This document shows, one piece after another, positions 1 through 10,560 of a stretch of DNA of 64,000 nt. The stretch is from Nectonema munidae. Lineage: Eukaryota; Nematomorpha; Nectonematoida; Nectonematidae. The stretch lies in contig JAUIRK010000511.1 in NCBI GenBank assembly GCA_030549495.1, forward strand, positions 1,152,001-1,216,000. The letters are read 5' to 3'. The translations under genes and the position numbers were made by a program. Position 1 is the first letter of the stretch. Each line of letters begins with the position of its first letter. A model generated the notes under the pieces. It was not told the origin of the DNA. It did not search any database and saw only the letters and a list, made by a program, of their open reading frames with translations.

Positions 1-486
1 AGCTTTTCTGGGCGTAAATGTTTTTAAATCACTGGCATCTACATTTAAGTTTTGTTATTTAAGTTAAAAAAAAATATTGAAAGAGAGATTAATGAAATAT
101 ATTGAAAAATAAGGAAATTAGAGCATTTCATTTACTAAAAATATCAAGATTATTTATTATCTTTTTCAATTTATTTATGTTTTGTTCAGTTTTGTAAATC
201 TGACAGTAGTCCTTTTTTTAGTCTCCAAGTAACACATGAATTATTATTTTTCGTTATGTGTTGTTTTGCTAGAAGATGTAAATACTCTCATCAATTTGTT
301 AAGCCGTCTGTAATTTCACCTAATCTATATCCATATTCTGATATTTTTAATTTTCATCCATTATTTTTAAAGATTTTACTTAAAAAAAATGAGAGAAAAC
401 TTTAAACACTGACAAAGGATTTAGTTTGCGTAAGTAACGCTTAGATTCTAGACTAGAAGCTCGCCAGTTCGAGTGTCTTGAATCCA

Positions 487-843
487 TTATTGTTTACACT
501 TCAAATGCACGTCTCTAAAAATAAAAAAATCACTTACTTGTGATAGCTGAGAACAAATTAAAAAAAAGACAATTTGAAAGCTAAAATGGTTTACATAAGA
601 GCTTTGGAGTTGTAAAGGAATGTGATGATTTGGAAACGTGTATTTTCTTTTATTTTTTTCAATGGAATAGAGCCGTTGTGCGACTGCTGCGCTTATTGCC
701 GGGAACAAAACACCAACCCCAACATTTCTTCGTGTAGCAAGGATCAAGCGAGCAATTGTCGATGTCTCATTCACGCTGCCTATATACCAATCACCTGCCA
801 ATCATCTTCATTCACTTCATTTCAACTGATCAAACTTTCTCAT
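487..843. other. GC-richer island with promoter-like block
   Basis: The stretch 660-843 is richer in G and C than its flanks. On the plus strand CTATATA (780-786) is followed by two CCAAT-like words (789 and 799), a block of ATTCA/TCATT initiator-like words, and an ATG at 842 directly followed by a possible splice donor (GTATCT). On the minus strand an open frame covers 801-487, but it starts with TTG and matches no family I know. I cannot decide between a promoter with a tiny first coding exon and chance. No gene is claimed for 1-486. Confidence 0.2.
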
Positions 844-844
844 G

Positions 845-1355
845 GTATCTACCTTCTTTTATACCTTTTTAAGTTGGAATTTGCACTAAGTAAGTTCAAG
901 CAAATTCAAATTGGTGCTAAGAATATTCAAAGATTTTGTTTGTTAATATCTTGAATTAAAATTAAATTGAATTTTTATACGTCTTTTTTTCAAGTTAGAC
1001 GACAAAAAGCATTTATTTCTAATCTACGAAGTTTAAAGTTATCTTAGAAAGACGTAATTTTTTTCTTGTTTCAAAATAAAACTGTCCTCCCAGCTAATTC
1101 CAGTTTCCCTATATTTTTTATAATAACCCACATTTTTTCGATTGGATTTAACATTTATAAAAGCAGATCTAAATTTTTGAAAGAATATTATCAAATAAAA
1201 TTTTATATATTTTTTGTGGTCTAACTTGATTAAAATAAATGTATAAAAATTCAATTTGATTTTTAATTATAGATATTAACAAACAAAATCTTTGAATATT
1301 CTTAGCACCAATTTGAATTGAACTTGAAAAGGTATATATTATAGTATCTAGCGTC
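845..1355. repeat. Long inverted repeat (foldback), 48-bp perfect core
   Basis: Positions 904-951 and 1271-1318 are exact reverse complements over 48 bases. Similarity continues outward (TATACCTTTT at about 871 against its complement near 1330) and inward (the TTGAATTTTTATAC region). The arms are therefore roughly 110-140 bases long, with an AT-rich spacer of about 215 bases. The left arm carries about 25 extra bases. No transposase frame lies inside. It is a foldback element or a recent inverted duplication; the RNA could form a long hairpin. Confidence 0.85.
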
Positions 1356-1758
1356 TGTGTATATCGGTAGAATGATTCTTATTGTTAAGACCATTATTGA
1401 TTGACATAAAATAGACCAATCATATTCGTGGAAATAAGTCATCATAGGGCAAAAAATACACACAAAGAATAGATCGTTAACTCACAAACCTACACCTACG
1501 GTAAAAACGAACAACCCTCCCACCATGCCTCCGCACTCAACATTTGTATAACGAGAGTAGTGCACGGTAGCAAGCCAAAAAACTCAAACACAAATTTAAA
1601 GTCCGATGAATGCGAGGGATGTTCTTTTATTGAAATGTTATACGGTTAAAATCTCTTTTGAATCAAATGAATGAATTTGATTTAATTGTTTCTCCATTTT
1701 TGTCATATATATTGATTGAAGCAGTGAAATCATTTTTCTTTTTTTTATTCTTTTTAAG
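1356..1758. other. Non-coding, upstream of first recognised exon
   Basis: No reading frame or RNA gene could be supported. The end of this stretch is T-rich and forms the pyrimidine tract of the acceptor at 1757-1758. Confidence 0.3.
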
Positions 1759-2014
1759 AATTTTTGTACACCTCAAACAACAAAAACACGCCCTCTCCCT
1801 CAACCAATCTTTCTTCAACCACTTTCCTGTCAATTCCGTCGCCATCTATCACCTCCTCCACATCTTCCAAGTTTTATCCAAGCGTCAACAACACTTCCAA
1901 ATCCGACTTCGTCTTTGCTCTTTCCCACACCTCCCCACAATCTAAGAATTCTGCCCACAAATTAAAAAGGGGTTGCTGTCATCCCACTGACAAAAACTCT
2001 TCTTTTGAATTCGA
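1759..2014 (+). CDS. Ser/Thr/Pro-rich exon of unidentified multi-exon gene
   Basis: The exon follows a long T tract ending in TTTTTAAG and runs to the donor GTAATA at 2015. The reading frame is open throughout, starting with the last two bases of a split codon. It encodes a low-complexity Ser/Thr/Pro/Asn stretch of about 60 residues and then a basic, Cys-containing end (HKLKRGCCHPTDKNSSFEF). It leaves two bases (GA), which the C at 5003 completes to GAC (Asp); this phase fit supports the model. The upstream exon is not identified. The composition suggests a disordered part of a nuclear regulator, but no family is recognised. The frame could also read to a TAA at 2016 if the donor is unused. 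Confidence 0.45.
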
Positions 2015-2018
2015 GTAA

Positions 2019-5002
2019 TATCTTACTATCTATACCACACGTTCGTTTATATCAGAACTATATATAGTTCAGAAGAGTTTATATTCAGAAGTAGAAGACA
2101 TTACTTCAAAAAACTTATAAAATATATGTTCTTTACTATATCACACAAATTATACAAAACAAGAAGAACAAATAATGCATAATACTTGGTATTCATGAGT
2201 TTTCACAGCGCCTTCTAAGAATTTCAAAACGCTTTGGAAGCTCTGGTTTATAGCAAAATGAACTATTATCATTTGACTTCAAATGCAGTAAAGCTTGTAC
2301 AGTCTTGGAACTGACATCAATGTCTTTATTAGAGAAGAGTCTCTGTTGAAGAAATCACTGAATAAAAATTGATACTGCAGACTAAAATATTAAGAATGAT
2401 AAATTGTCCTTTCTTTGCATATGTACGGAATGTATTTTCGTGTAAGGTCCTGGACTCTTTCCTGGAGAACTTCCTCCTAAAACACTTAACAATTAACTAA
2501 CTTTATAACAGCTATGTGCTAGTTTTTTGTTTCATTTATTTGATTCGTTTTGAATCTCAACATCAAAAGGATGCGCTTTTCATCCCGGATCATTAGATCA
2601 TCAAATTCCAACGACAAAATACTTTTGGGTAACTTTTTGCTCTAAACTTTAAAACTTCGTAGGATACCCCGATAAGGTCATTTACCTGAGCCTAAATTTA
2701 TATTTGGGTGTATCATTAGCACGTAGATCAAGTTTAATCCAAGATACGCCAATTTTGGAAACTTGCACCCCTTTCTATTATACAGTTTCTATTATCTTCC
2801 CTCAGCAATCTTCAATGTTCTATTTTCATGTTCAATTGTAATAAATAAATTTTAGCTCAACATCAATACCCTCATGTGGGTTTCCTACCTAGGATGCTAC
2901 TGATATGTTTGCAAAGGTTTAAGATCAAAAAAGGTGTTAAAAAGGTTTTCTTGTTAGAGTTTGATGAACCTTCATCATCAAATGAACGGAAATAGCTCTG
3001 GGATGGTCTTTAAATTCCCAATCTAAAAACTTTCTTTGTTCGGGCTCTATAACCAACCAAACCATATTTTCAAGCACCACTCAAAGATTCCTTTAATCAC
3101 TTTCTCTCTCCTTTTTACAGAATTAGATGTTATATATAAAGCGTTATTAGTTTATAACATCGCGTAGAGACAGTGTTATATACTTACATTAAATAATATG
3201 TTCGTATAGGTACCTATGATACCATAAATCAAGCACTAACCATTTTTATACACTGTTCCTCTCCAAATATGTGAAATATATGGATCTTCTCTATTCTGCT
3301 CAATATAGATATTTGTATAAACTGTATATACTAGCGTATAATGCTGTACAGCCTGACCATCAGTAATTCGGCCATCAATAATTCAATGATATCAGTAATT
3401 CGGCACCAATTTTGTTTCCAAAAAGAGAGGAGTTTTTTAAAGCAACATCTAAAAAAAAAGTAAATAACTATATACATATTTTAGTTTTTTTTTAATAAAA
3501 AATATAACGCTAATTAGTTATTATTTAATTTATTTACGAACTACCCTTGTTTCCCACACACACTGACAGATGTACTTTGCTGTTGAGTTTGTCAATATGC
3601 TAGTTTACTTGGTTAAACATTAGGAACGATGAATTGCCTTCCGTAAAGCTTTTAAAGCTTGTGTTTTTCGAACCAAACTTTATCCAGATCGTGAGTAAAT
3701 TGACTATTCCAATAATAATCTAACCTTTTGAAATCATTTGAGACTTTCAATCACATCCATATTGAGATTGCAAGCAATGTGAGTAGCAGTGGGGGCGTAT
3801 TGAACACTTCTGATTTAACTTTACAACACATCTTGATGATTCTATATCATTCGTGCGTATGTTTCATCGAAGAAATGCTTGGATACTACTAATAATAATA
3901 ATTCATTGAAGGATTCCATAACCGAAAATAACAAAAATAAAGTAAAATTTAAATTCTGGCCCTTATTCATCCATAACTTATTCTTGAAGATGATGGTGTT
4001 GAAAATGAGGCTGTGAAAATTGGACTTCAATCACCAAAAATTTTCGCCCACGACTTGAAGTTCTAGTTGTACTTGGAAGTTTTTATTGAAGTTACATCCT
4101 GTCATAAGTAGGGAAGTTAGAATTTGACGCAAAAATTGTAGCTTATTGAATTGGCCAAAAACCAAAGAACTCATTTGATAATTTTTATGGAAAAAATTTG
4201 AAAAAATGTGCATCTATCAATATTCCCTATTATTGTTTCATTTTTAAGGTAAATTTTAAAAATATAAATTAGGAAAAAAACAAAAAAAAGAAATTAAAAT
4301 TTTTGTCAAAACAAATGTGTGATAATTTAGATTCTTCATAGTTTTAGACTTTAAATACTCGGTTTTGTGTATAATTTTTTTAAACAGTTTTGACACTTTA
4401 AATATATTCAAACATCTAGGCCTAGAGTAAAAATTCTTCCTAGGAAAAAAATTCAAGCAAATTAGGAATTCTTAAAAGATTCCATTCTTAGGAATTGAAA
4501 TCTTTTAAGGCTTACGTTTTGTAAACGAATCGTCCGTTATCTTTTTAAGAAGCTTGAAAGGAGTTAAAGAAACGTAAAAAATGAAAGAGAAATGCCATAT
4601 GAGACATTCTGAGAGAAGGGATTTACAAATAGTTTTACTTTTTACCGAAGAAAATGTACTTTATTGATCTATAAAAAATAGAAAAAATAAAGGTCTTTAA
4701 TATATTAGTTCCTCTTAACCAATCTCAAAAAATTGTGTTCTTTGACTTTAACTACCTTTGTCGCAAGGCTTCTTTAGGCGGATAGAGTATCGGAATACCG
4801 GGGTCTTTTTTATTCCCATTTCACAGGATCACAGCCTTAAGACTTTGCTTGTAAGTCTTTATGGAAAGATCCCAAGGGGCAGAATTTCCAAGGTTTTGCT
4901 ATAAAACAGTGTCATGGAAATCATGAATTCTTTTCTAAGGATAAACGTTTGCCACACTTACACTAAATCTATTCTCATTCCCCTATCCACTCTTTTTTGT
5001 AG
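2019..5002. other. AT-rich intron of the plus-strand gene
   Basis: I see no supported gene here. It contains a short direct repeat (ATCAGTAATTCGGC near 3360 and again near 3390). The many open frames on both strands are AT-biased and lack any family signature. Confidence 0.3.
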
Positions 5003-5126
5003 CGTTATTCTTCAAGAACACTCTTTTGTCACTGGCGAGCCTCATTCAAGTAAGATCAGAGATCCTGATTCTGTTCCGTTTTCAACATTGGAAGACAACC
5101 ACTCTCAGGCGCAAAACATCAGAAAG
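5003..5126 (+). CDS. Second recognised exon of the unidentified plus-strand gene
   Basis: A clean acceptor (CTCTTTTTTGTAG) and a donor after AAAG (GTTAGA at 5127) bound an open frame of 41 codons plus the completing C. The encoded peptide is polar and acidic (contains GEPHSSKIRDPDSVPFSTLED) and ends NIRK in phase 0. That phase fits the next exon at 6006. No domain is recognised. Base composition is clearly less AT-rich than the flanks, as for the other exons of this gene. Confidence 0.45.
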
Positions 5127-5635
5127 GTTAGACTGAGCAATTGTAAAAAAAGTTCTACTCAAAGTTCTAAAAATCAAAGTAAATTTTTTTTCCTTTAAGA
5201 ATCTTGAAAAATACTGTTTATTATCACTCTCTATCTTTGTATCGTTGTACCAATTGCGTCGGCATCGGTAAACTTTCCGATGATTGCCGATCTTTTGAGT
5301 CGATGTATGACTGCAGTTTTATTTTATGTATAATGATATTATAAAAGGGGTTTCTTTTTGCACAACCATTTGTTAGAACGAAAATCACGGGAAGCTAGGT
5401 TTCGTAAGCATCACTGTTTTTATTGTCTTGATATCATGTTTGTCATGTGAAACTTGTTTCATTTAATTTCAAGCACTCTCCCAGATAGAAAGAAATGAAG
5501 GAGAAAATTCATGCTTTTTTAAGCTTATAATTTATTAAAGTCAAAATTTAAATATTAAAATTGCTTTTATTTTTTAGCAAATGTTGTTTAAATGTTTTTA
5601 TGTGATGTTTAATAAACATTTTTGTTATAATAAAG

Positions 5636-5748
5636 CAGTGGCGTAGCCAAAAAATGGAAGTTGGGGGGGGGGGGGGGCATGCAAGGAATTTAGAGGGTAT
5701 TGGGGGGGGGGGCACTGCCTCCCTTGCCCCCCTATGACTACGCCCCTG
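5636..5748. mobile_element. hAT-type miniature element with 8-bp TSD
   Basis: The 113-bp insert starts CAGTGGCGTAGCC and ends with the inverted relative GACTACGCCCCTG. Runs of G lie just inside both ends (two tracts on this strand, with a C-rich right end). It is flanked by an exact 8-bp target duplication, TAATAAAG, at 5628-5635 and 5749-5756. Length, CAG start and 8-bp duplication are the marks of a non-autonomous hAT element. It sits in the intron between exons 5003-5126 and 6006-6218. The exact duplication implies a fairly young insertion. Confidence 0.88.
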
Positions 5749-6005
5749 TAATAAAGTATCAATTCAAAAGATTCTAAAATCAACAAATTTCAAAATTAAG
5801 CACACTACATTATTGAAAATTTTGTCTTAGTATCTTCTGAATTTTGTCTGGTATTTTGCAAAATTGGGATAGCCACAGCAGAGCCAGTTGCAAGCCCATT
5901 TGACCGATGTTATCAAATTGGGCCCCGCGTCTGTGGGCATTTTTCTGTATATAAGAATTTATGAAATACTGCAGAATTTCATCCTCATTGTCTATTTGTC
6001 TCCAG

Positions 6006-6218
6006 GAGGAGAACAAGTCTTATATCCCGGCTAGCCAAGGTCGACCTTTTTCATTTTTTGCAGCTTCGTCTCCATTGCTTTCTCAACTCTGCATCTTCCA
6101 GAGAGAACTTGAAGCTCTGAAAACTTTTCTTCAACCGAGAATCAAGCCTTATGCTCTGTTTGAACACCTGATAGAAAACAATAGATTTACAACATTTAGA
6201 GTCTTCTGTAATTGCTAA
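6006..6218 (+). CDS. Candidate terminal exon of the plus-strand gene
   Basis: The acceptor TATTTGTCTCCAG is followed in phase 0 (matching the donor at 5127) by GAG GAG AAC. The frame stays open for 70 codons to a TAA at 6216-6218, and a poly(A) signal AATAAA follows at 6229-6234. The peptide has a mixed composition with a possibly helical segment (QRELEALKTFLQPRIKPYAL). The stop and poly(A) signal make it a plausible alternative last exon, while 9004-11303 would be the last exons of a longer form. A second acceptor-like tract ends at about 6062 inside it. No family recognised. Confidence 0.4.
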   Translation, partial: EENKSYIPASQGRPFSFFAASSPLLSQLCIFQRELEALKTFLQPRIKPYALFEHLIENNRFTTFRVFCNC

Positions 6219-6228
6219 ATTCTCTTAC

Positions 6229-6234
6229 AATAAA
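6229..6234 (+). terminator. Poly(A) signal AATAAA after exon 6006-6218
   Basis: AATAAA lies 10 bases after the stop codon of the candidate terminal exon. It supports transcript termination near 6245-6260. Confidence 0.4.
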
Positions 6235-6343
6235 ACGATAAAAGTATCCATAGTGCATCCTTTAAATTTTTCTCCAAGACATCAAAAAAAGATCACAACA
6301 TCTAATAGATAACAGTCTTTATTCTAAATTTTTAAGAGATAAG

Positions 6344-6419
6344 TTTTCGACCATTATGGTCATCCACGGATCTTTCAACTACCAACTGGAGAAGGAGGGC
6401 GCGAGTTCTCTGTATTGGA
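6344..6419 (+). CDS. Candidate small alternative exon
   Basis: Twenty-five open codons follow an AG at 6342-6343 in phase 0 (fits the donor at 5127) and end at a good donor (GTAAAG at 6420) leaving one base, A. That base completes AGA with the GA that opens exon 9004. It is thus the only segment found that links the phase of 5126 to that of 9004. Its peptide (IHGSFNYQLEKEGASSLYW) looks like real protein. The acceptor tract is poor, so confidence is low. Confidence 0.28.
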
Positions 6420-6434
6420 GTAAAGTGTATAAGG

Positions 6435-7136
6435 AAACTACGCAATGCCAAATGTGTTTATAATGCGCACAAAGATACAGTTATTGCTTTAATTTGATCG
6501 ATTGATTTTCGCCATTCATGTTTTACACGGTGATGATTCAAATCTGTTTCTTCTTTCTCTCCTTCCCTGTTTCACGTTTTGCTGTTGAGTGAGTATTTTT
6601 GATTTGTGGAGGTAAAAGCTACTTTATATTTGTATTTGAAAGATTTTGATCTCATAATTATTGTTAAAAGTTTAGCTAGCTTTATCAATTCAAAATATTT
6701 TTCTAAGACTTTCATTTCTTTCTTACACAAGTTTTAATAATAATTTTACTTGAAAAATTAAAATTTTGGCAATGCAATAATGGCAAAAAATATTTTTTTT
6801 ATTTGAATCAATGAAAGTACTTTTAAAGTGAACTTCTACTTTTTATATGTTTCTTGAAAGCTCTATTTAAATATTGTTCTCTACCATGCCACGTCTGTTA
6901 AAGGTGACATTTTTAAATGTGCCCCTTTTACGAATAAGTTTGCTCACTCCTCATCATCACTCTAAAAAATGGGTTCGCGCATCACACTGCCCAACTGTCA
7001 ATCCGACCCACGGACTTTTTTCGTAATATAAAATGCCTAAAAATTAAATCAACATGAATTCAATATTTATTACACTTTAAATTTGTTAACATATGGATAT
7101 TTTTCGAAAAAATTTATTCAAAATATATGTATGTTC
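6435..7136. other. Intronic spacer without a supported gene
   Basis: Nothing beyond AT-rich sequence and short chance frames could be supported here. Confidence 0.3.
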
Positions 7137-7396
7137 CAGTAGCGGATCCAGGGGGGGGGGGCTCATGGGCCTAGATGGCTTCGAAAATTACCCTTACATG
7201 TATAAAAAATAAATTTTTGCAATTTATTCATGGCAAAATGATGTTAAAAATATGAAAACATAGGTAATTAGTGATTCTAAAAGACATTATACAGCTGTCG
7301 TATTATTCTCTGAAGACTTTTAGCTAAATTGCAAAAAATTTAAATTGATTTCGCCCCCCCCCCCCTCCTATAAGAAATTTCTGGATCCGCTAACTG
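7137..7396. mobile_element. hAT-type miniature element with 8-bp TSD
   Basis: The 260-bp insert begins CAGTAGCGGATCCAG, followed by a long G run. It ends with a long C run and TTTCTGGATCCGCTAACTG, giving imperfect inverted ends around GCGGATCCAG. It is flanked by an exact 8-bp duplication, GTATGTTC (7129-7136 and 7397-7404). No coding capacity. It shares end design with the elements at 5636 and 30410 and most resembles the latter (GGATCC near the end). Confidence 0.9.
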
Positions 7397-7804
7397 GTAT
7401 GTTCCTATTGATGTAGGTAGTGAGGCATTGAACATTGATTTAGTTAATTTTTACTAGTTTTTAGGTTAGTAATCATGATAGGGTTTGAACCTCTCGATAT
7501 TGTTTGCCATTGATTAAAAGCCATCAAAGGATAATATGTGTTCCATATAAAATGGTGCATTATTTCACTAAAAATAAATTGAGATTTTTTTTTTAAGTTT
7601 TTTTTTAAAAATTAAAATTTTAGTTCTATAATATTTTTCATAAAGAGAGTCTAGTAAGAATAGGATTTCTTGAATCTAATTCATTAGTTTTCAAATTATG
7701 CCTTATAGTGAGATTTAAAGGCAAATTTTTGTGAGTACCGGAGTAAGATGTTTTACCGTCTAACTTTTACTAAACGACAATATTGCAAGGAAACGCCTCT
7801 AAAC

Positions 7805-8274
7805 CAGGCGTCGGCAATCTTTTGATAATGAAGTGCCAAATCTATCTGACAAACGAATTGCACGTTCCATTCTCAGTACCAATTTTTGAAAGCCACTTTC
7901 ACTACTAATTTGACTTTTCACGTTAATGAAAAATAAGATTCATTTGAAGTCCGTCTACTTATATGATAGATGATCCTCAAAATAGGAATGCGTTTTAAAG
8001 ACTGTTTTTGTTTATTCAGATGAGGCATGGTAAATATTAATTTTAACATATTTAGTATGCCTAATTTTGTTGAATGGAATTTTTTATTAAACATTCTAAA
8101 AAGACGTATCACAGCTAACTTCAAATAGTTTAAGTAGATCCATAAAAAACGTGAAACGAAGTGAGTTCATTATTATGATTTGCTTAAATCTAAGGCCTAT
8201 ATTTTTTGCTATAGATGTGTGTGTGCCATTGTGAATTGATCGGCTTTCCATATGTTGCCGACTCTTGCGGCCTG
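7805..8274. mobile_element. Probable old hAT-like non-autonomous element
   Basis: The left end reads CAGGCGTCGGCAATCTTTTG; the right end is its imperfect complement (TTGCCGACTC, then GCCTG). The word GTGCCA occurs inside each end. Such CAGG-GTCGGCAA ends are typical of hAT elements. The flanking 8-mers do not match and the right end carries a small insertion, so it is older than the neighbouring G-rich elements, or the boundaries are imperfect. The minus open frame inside (8124-7918) shows no transposase motif. Confidence 0.5.
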
Positions 8275-8364
8275 GCGATCTTACTTCAGAGAAACGGCCC
8301 CTCAGACGACATAATTTATAGGATGCACCCCGTATAAATAATGTATTTTCTTTTAGAATAAAAA

Positions 8365-8484
8365 AATATAGTAAACAAGTTTAAGTAAAAAACTATTGAT
8401 AAAAAACGAATAATAATAAAAATAATTAATTAAGAAGTCGTTTTTCATCAATAAAGTTTTTTACCTAAACTTGCTTACTATATT
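8365..8484. repeat. Near-palindromic hairpin
   Basis: Arms 8365-8409 and 8438-8484 are reverse complements with a few mismatches and a small indel (AATATAGTAAACAAGTTTAA against AATATAGTAAGCAAGTTTAG). The spacer is about 28 bases of AATAAT-rich sequence. It lies in the long intron before exon 9004. Confidence 0.8.
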
Positions 8485-9003
8485 TCCGTAAAACTTTTTG
8501 ATGGCGTGTCAGAACCACTTTGTTTATAGAATAAAAAATGCTAGATTCGCAAATGAGCCTTCATTTTGCTGTTTATCTTCTAAATTTAAGTCCAGCGGAA
8601 GAATTAGAGTCTTTAATTTCTCACTTCTGAATAATGAGTAGAAAATCTGATCTTTTTGGATATCCAAAATTTATAGCTACTTGTATGAATGAATTATTTT
8701 CTAAAATATAACTATCGTATTATATTATACGAAATATAAGGAAAAAATTAAATAACTAATACTTGTTGATCAAAACTTTTCACAGCTCCCTCTGACAATG
8801 TCAAAATGCCTCTTTGCCTTTTACGTTTGAGATTTCAGTGTATTGCTTACTACATACGAGTATCATGACAAAAAATGCCATTTTTCAATATCTTACGGCA
8901 AATTGGAATTATGCGAGGAAGTATTATCATTGCTTGAATTGTCATAGCACTGCACTACTTTCGTAGAACGCTTCACATTTTGATCTTCCTACCTTTTGTT
9001 TAG

Positions 9004-9249
9004 GAGAAGGCAAAGACAACTCTGCGGAGCAGTGTGAGGGAAGCGATGCAGACACGCGTGTTCAAACTTTTGCCGAGTTCAAAGTTTCAAAAAGGCGAAA
9101 AAGCGCCACAGTCACGACAGCCATCAACGCAACACCCCCAACTCCCACCCCCACCATCCTGCCCTCTACCCACGGAACACAGCCGTCAACTCATGAATTC
9201 TGTCTTAGCGAAAATAAAGAAACTTTTTCCGATTCTTTCTCCAAAGAAT
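9004..9249 (+). CDS. Internal exon, Thr/Pro-rich with basic patch
   Basis: The acceptor CCTTTTGTTTAG is followed by GA, completing a codon left with one base upstream, and 81 full codons. The exon ends one base (T) before the donor GTAACT at 9250, and exon 10561 (AT) completes TAT. The peptide holds EGKDNSAEQCEGSDADTRV, a basic patch (FKVSKRRKSATVTT) that could act as a nuclear-localisation signal, and a Thr/Pro run. A second frame is also open here (phase 0), but the chosen one joins to the 240-codon frame downstream. No family recognised. Confidence 0.5.
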
Positions 9250-10490
9250 GTAACTTCTTCACTCTTTGATATGATTCCGTGAATGCTGCGCTTCTAAGAC
9301 GCACTTTTTCCATGAGCATTAAATTATAAATCAGAATCAATCAATCAATTATTATTAATTAATCAATTGTTTTTGTATCATCCCAGTTTTCAGTGATGTG
9401 GATGCGCTATCTCTACTTTTCCACATTCATTTGAATTGGATATAAATGGTTATACTTTTTTATTCTAAATTTTTACACAAAAATGTATTTGATCGAAAAT
9501 ATTTCTAATCTGGGCATTTTATGGCCTTTTGAGGAGCAGAATTTTGAAGACTTATCCTCTGCTTTATCTGTCCACAAAGTGGCTACGGTAATTTCGAAAT
9601 CTAGAAAATCACGATAAAAAGTCGAAACGATTATTATTCATCTTTTTATTTTTGTATTGTAGAAGAATATTTTTAAGAAATAAAAGAAATGTTTGATAAA
9701 GTTCAAAAAGTTTCAAATAAAAGCTTAGTTCTTTCTTTCTTTCTTTTTTCGTTTAAACGCTCACTGCGAAGTCAGGACAAAATTTTGTAGGATCATTTCA
9801 AATATGTGAAATGGGAAACTCCATCCCTGATTTCAGACAACACACCTCTTTCTAATTTAACTTTTATAGTTAATTGAAAGAAAACAAACCACAATATTTT
9901 GTTATTTTAAAATTGCAACTTCTTATTTTTTATAAAAATTTTGGGGCACTACTGAAAATGAAAATAAGAAAAAGAAAAATGTTATCTTTATTAATAACGG
10001 ACGAAACTCTTTAAATGATATTGAACTTTTTTTATATTTAACTTTTTTATATATTCGTTTTTTTAGGTAGTGCATAGAAAGTAAAAAAATTTTTAAAAGC
10101 GAGAAATCTTTTTTTTCCTTTTTTCAATGTACATTTTATTGCAGAAATTCTTTTAAAATCTTCAAATACACAACTGTATACCTTTTGTTCATTTTATTTG
10201 CCTTTTTATTAATGATAGAAGAGAGGAGACCATGTTTTTTTACGCTTCTCGAGTGGGTGCCAATAGTTTTTATACTCGCTTGCCTCCAGCCACATTTCTC
10301 ATATGTACATATTATTATTAATGTCCACTTCACATGCAAAAAGTTCGGCCATAATTTATTTGCTCCACTGTATAATATTGAAAGTAAAGTTGTGTGATTG
10401 GTTCATTAATATAGGATATGTTTGATTGACGTTTATTATTACTGAACCAAATAGCTACTTTTAAGTACGCCTGTGATCTTTATCAAGCGA

Positions 10491-10553
10491 AAAGTGAGTG
10501 CAACAATATCTTCATCAATATTGTATTGAGATATTTGACCGTGCACTCACTTT
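10491..10553 (+). other. Hairpin at the 3' end of an intron
   Basis: AAAGTGAGTGCA (10491-10502) and TGCACTCACTTT (10542-10553) form a perfect 12-bp outer stem. ACAATAT and ATATTGT (10503-10509, 10518-10524) form an inner stem with an 8-base loop. The 3' arm ends seven bases before the first base of exon 10561, so the fold would cover the acceptor region. It resembles neither a microRNA family I know nor a transposon end. Confidence 0.5.
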
Positions 10554-10560
10554 ACTTTAG

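Noticed and set aside
410-485. tRNA-like stretch with AGTTCGAGTGTC
   Set aside because: The B box is imperfect, no A box is found at proper spacing, and no cloverleaf can be folded.
1658-1945. Overlapping plus frame at exon 1759
   Set aside because: A shadow of the Ser/Pro-rich exon; it begins in the pyrimidine tract of the acceptor.
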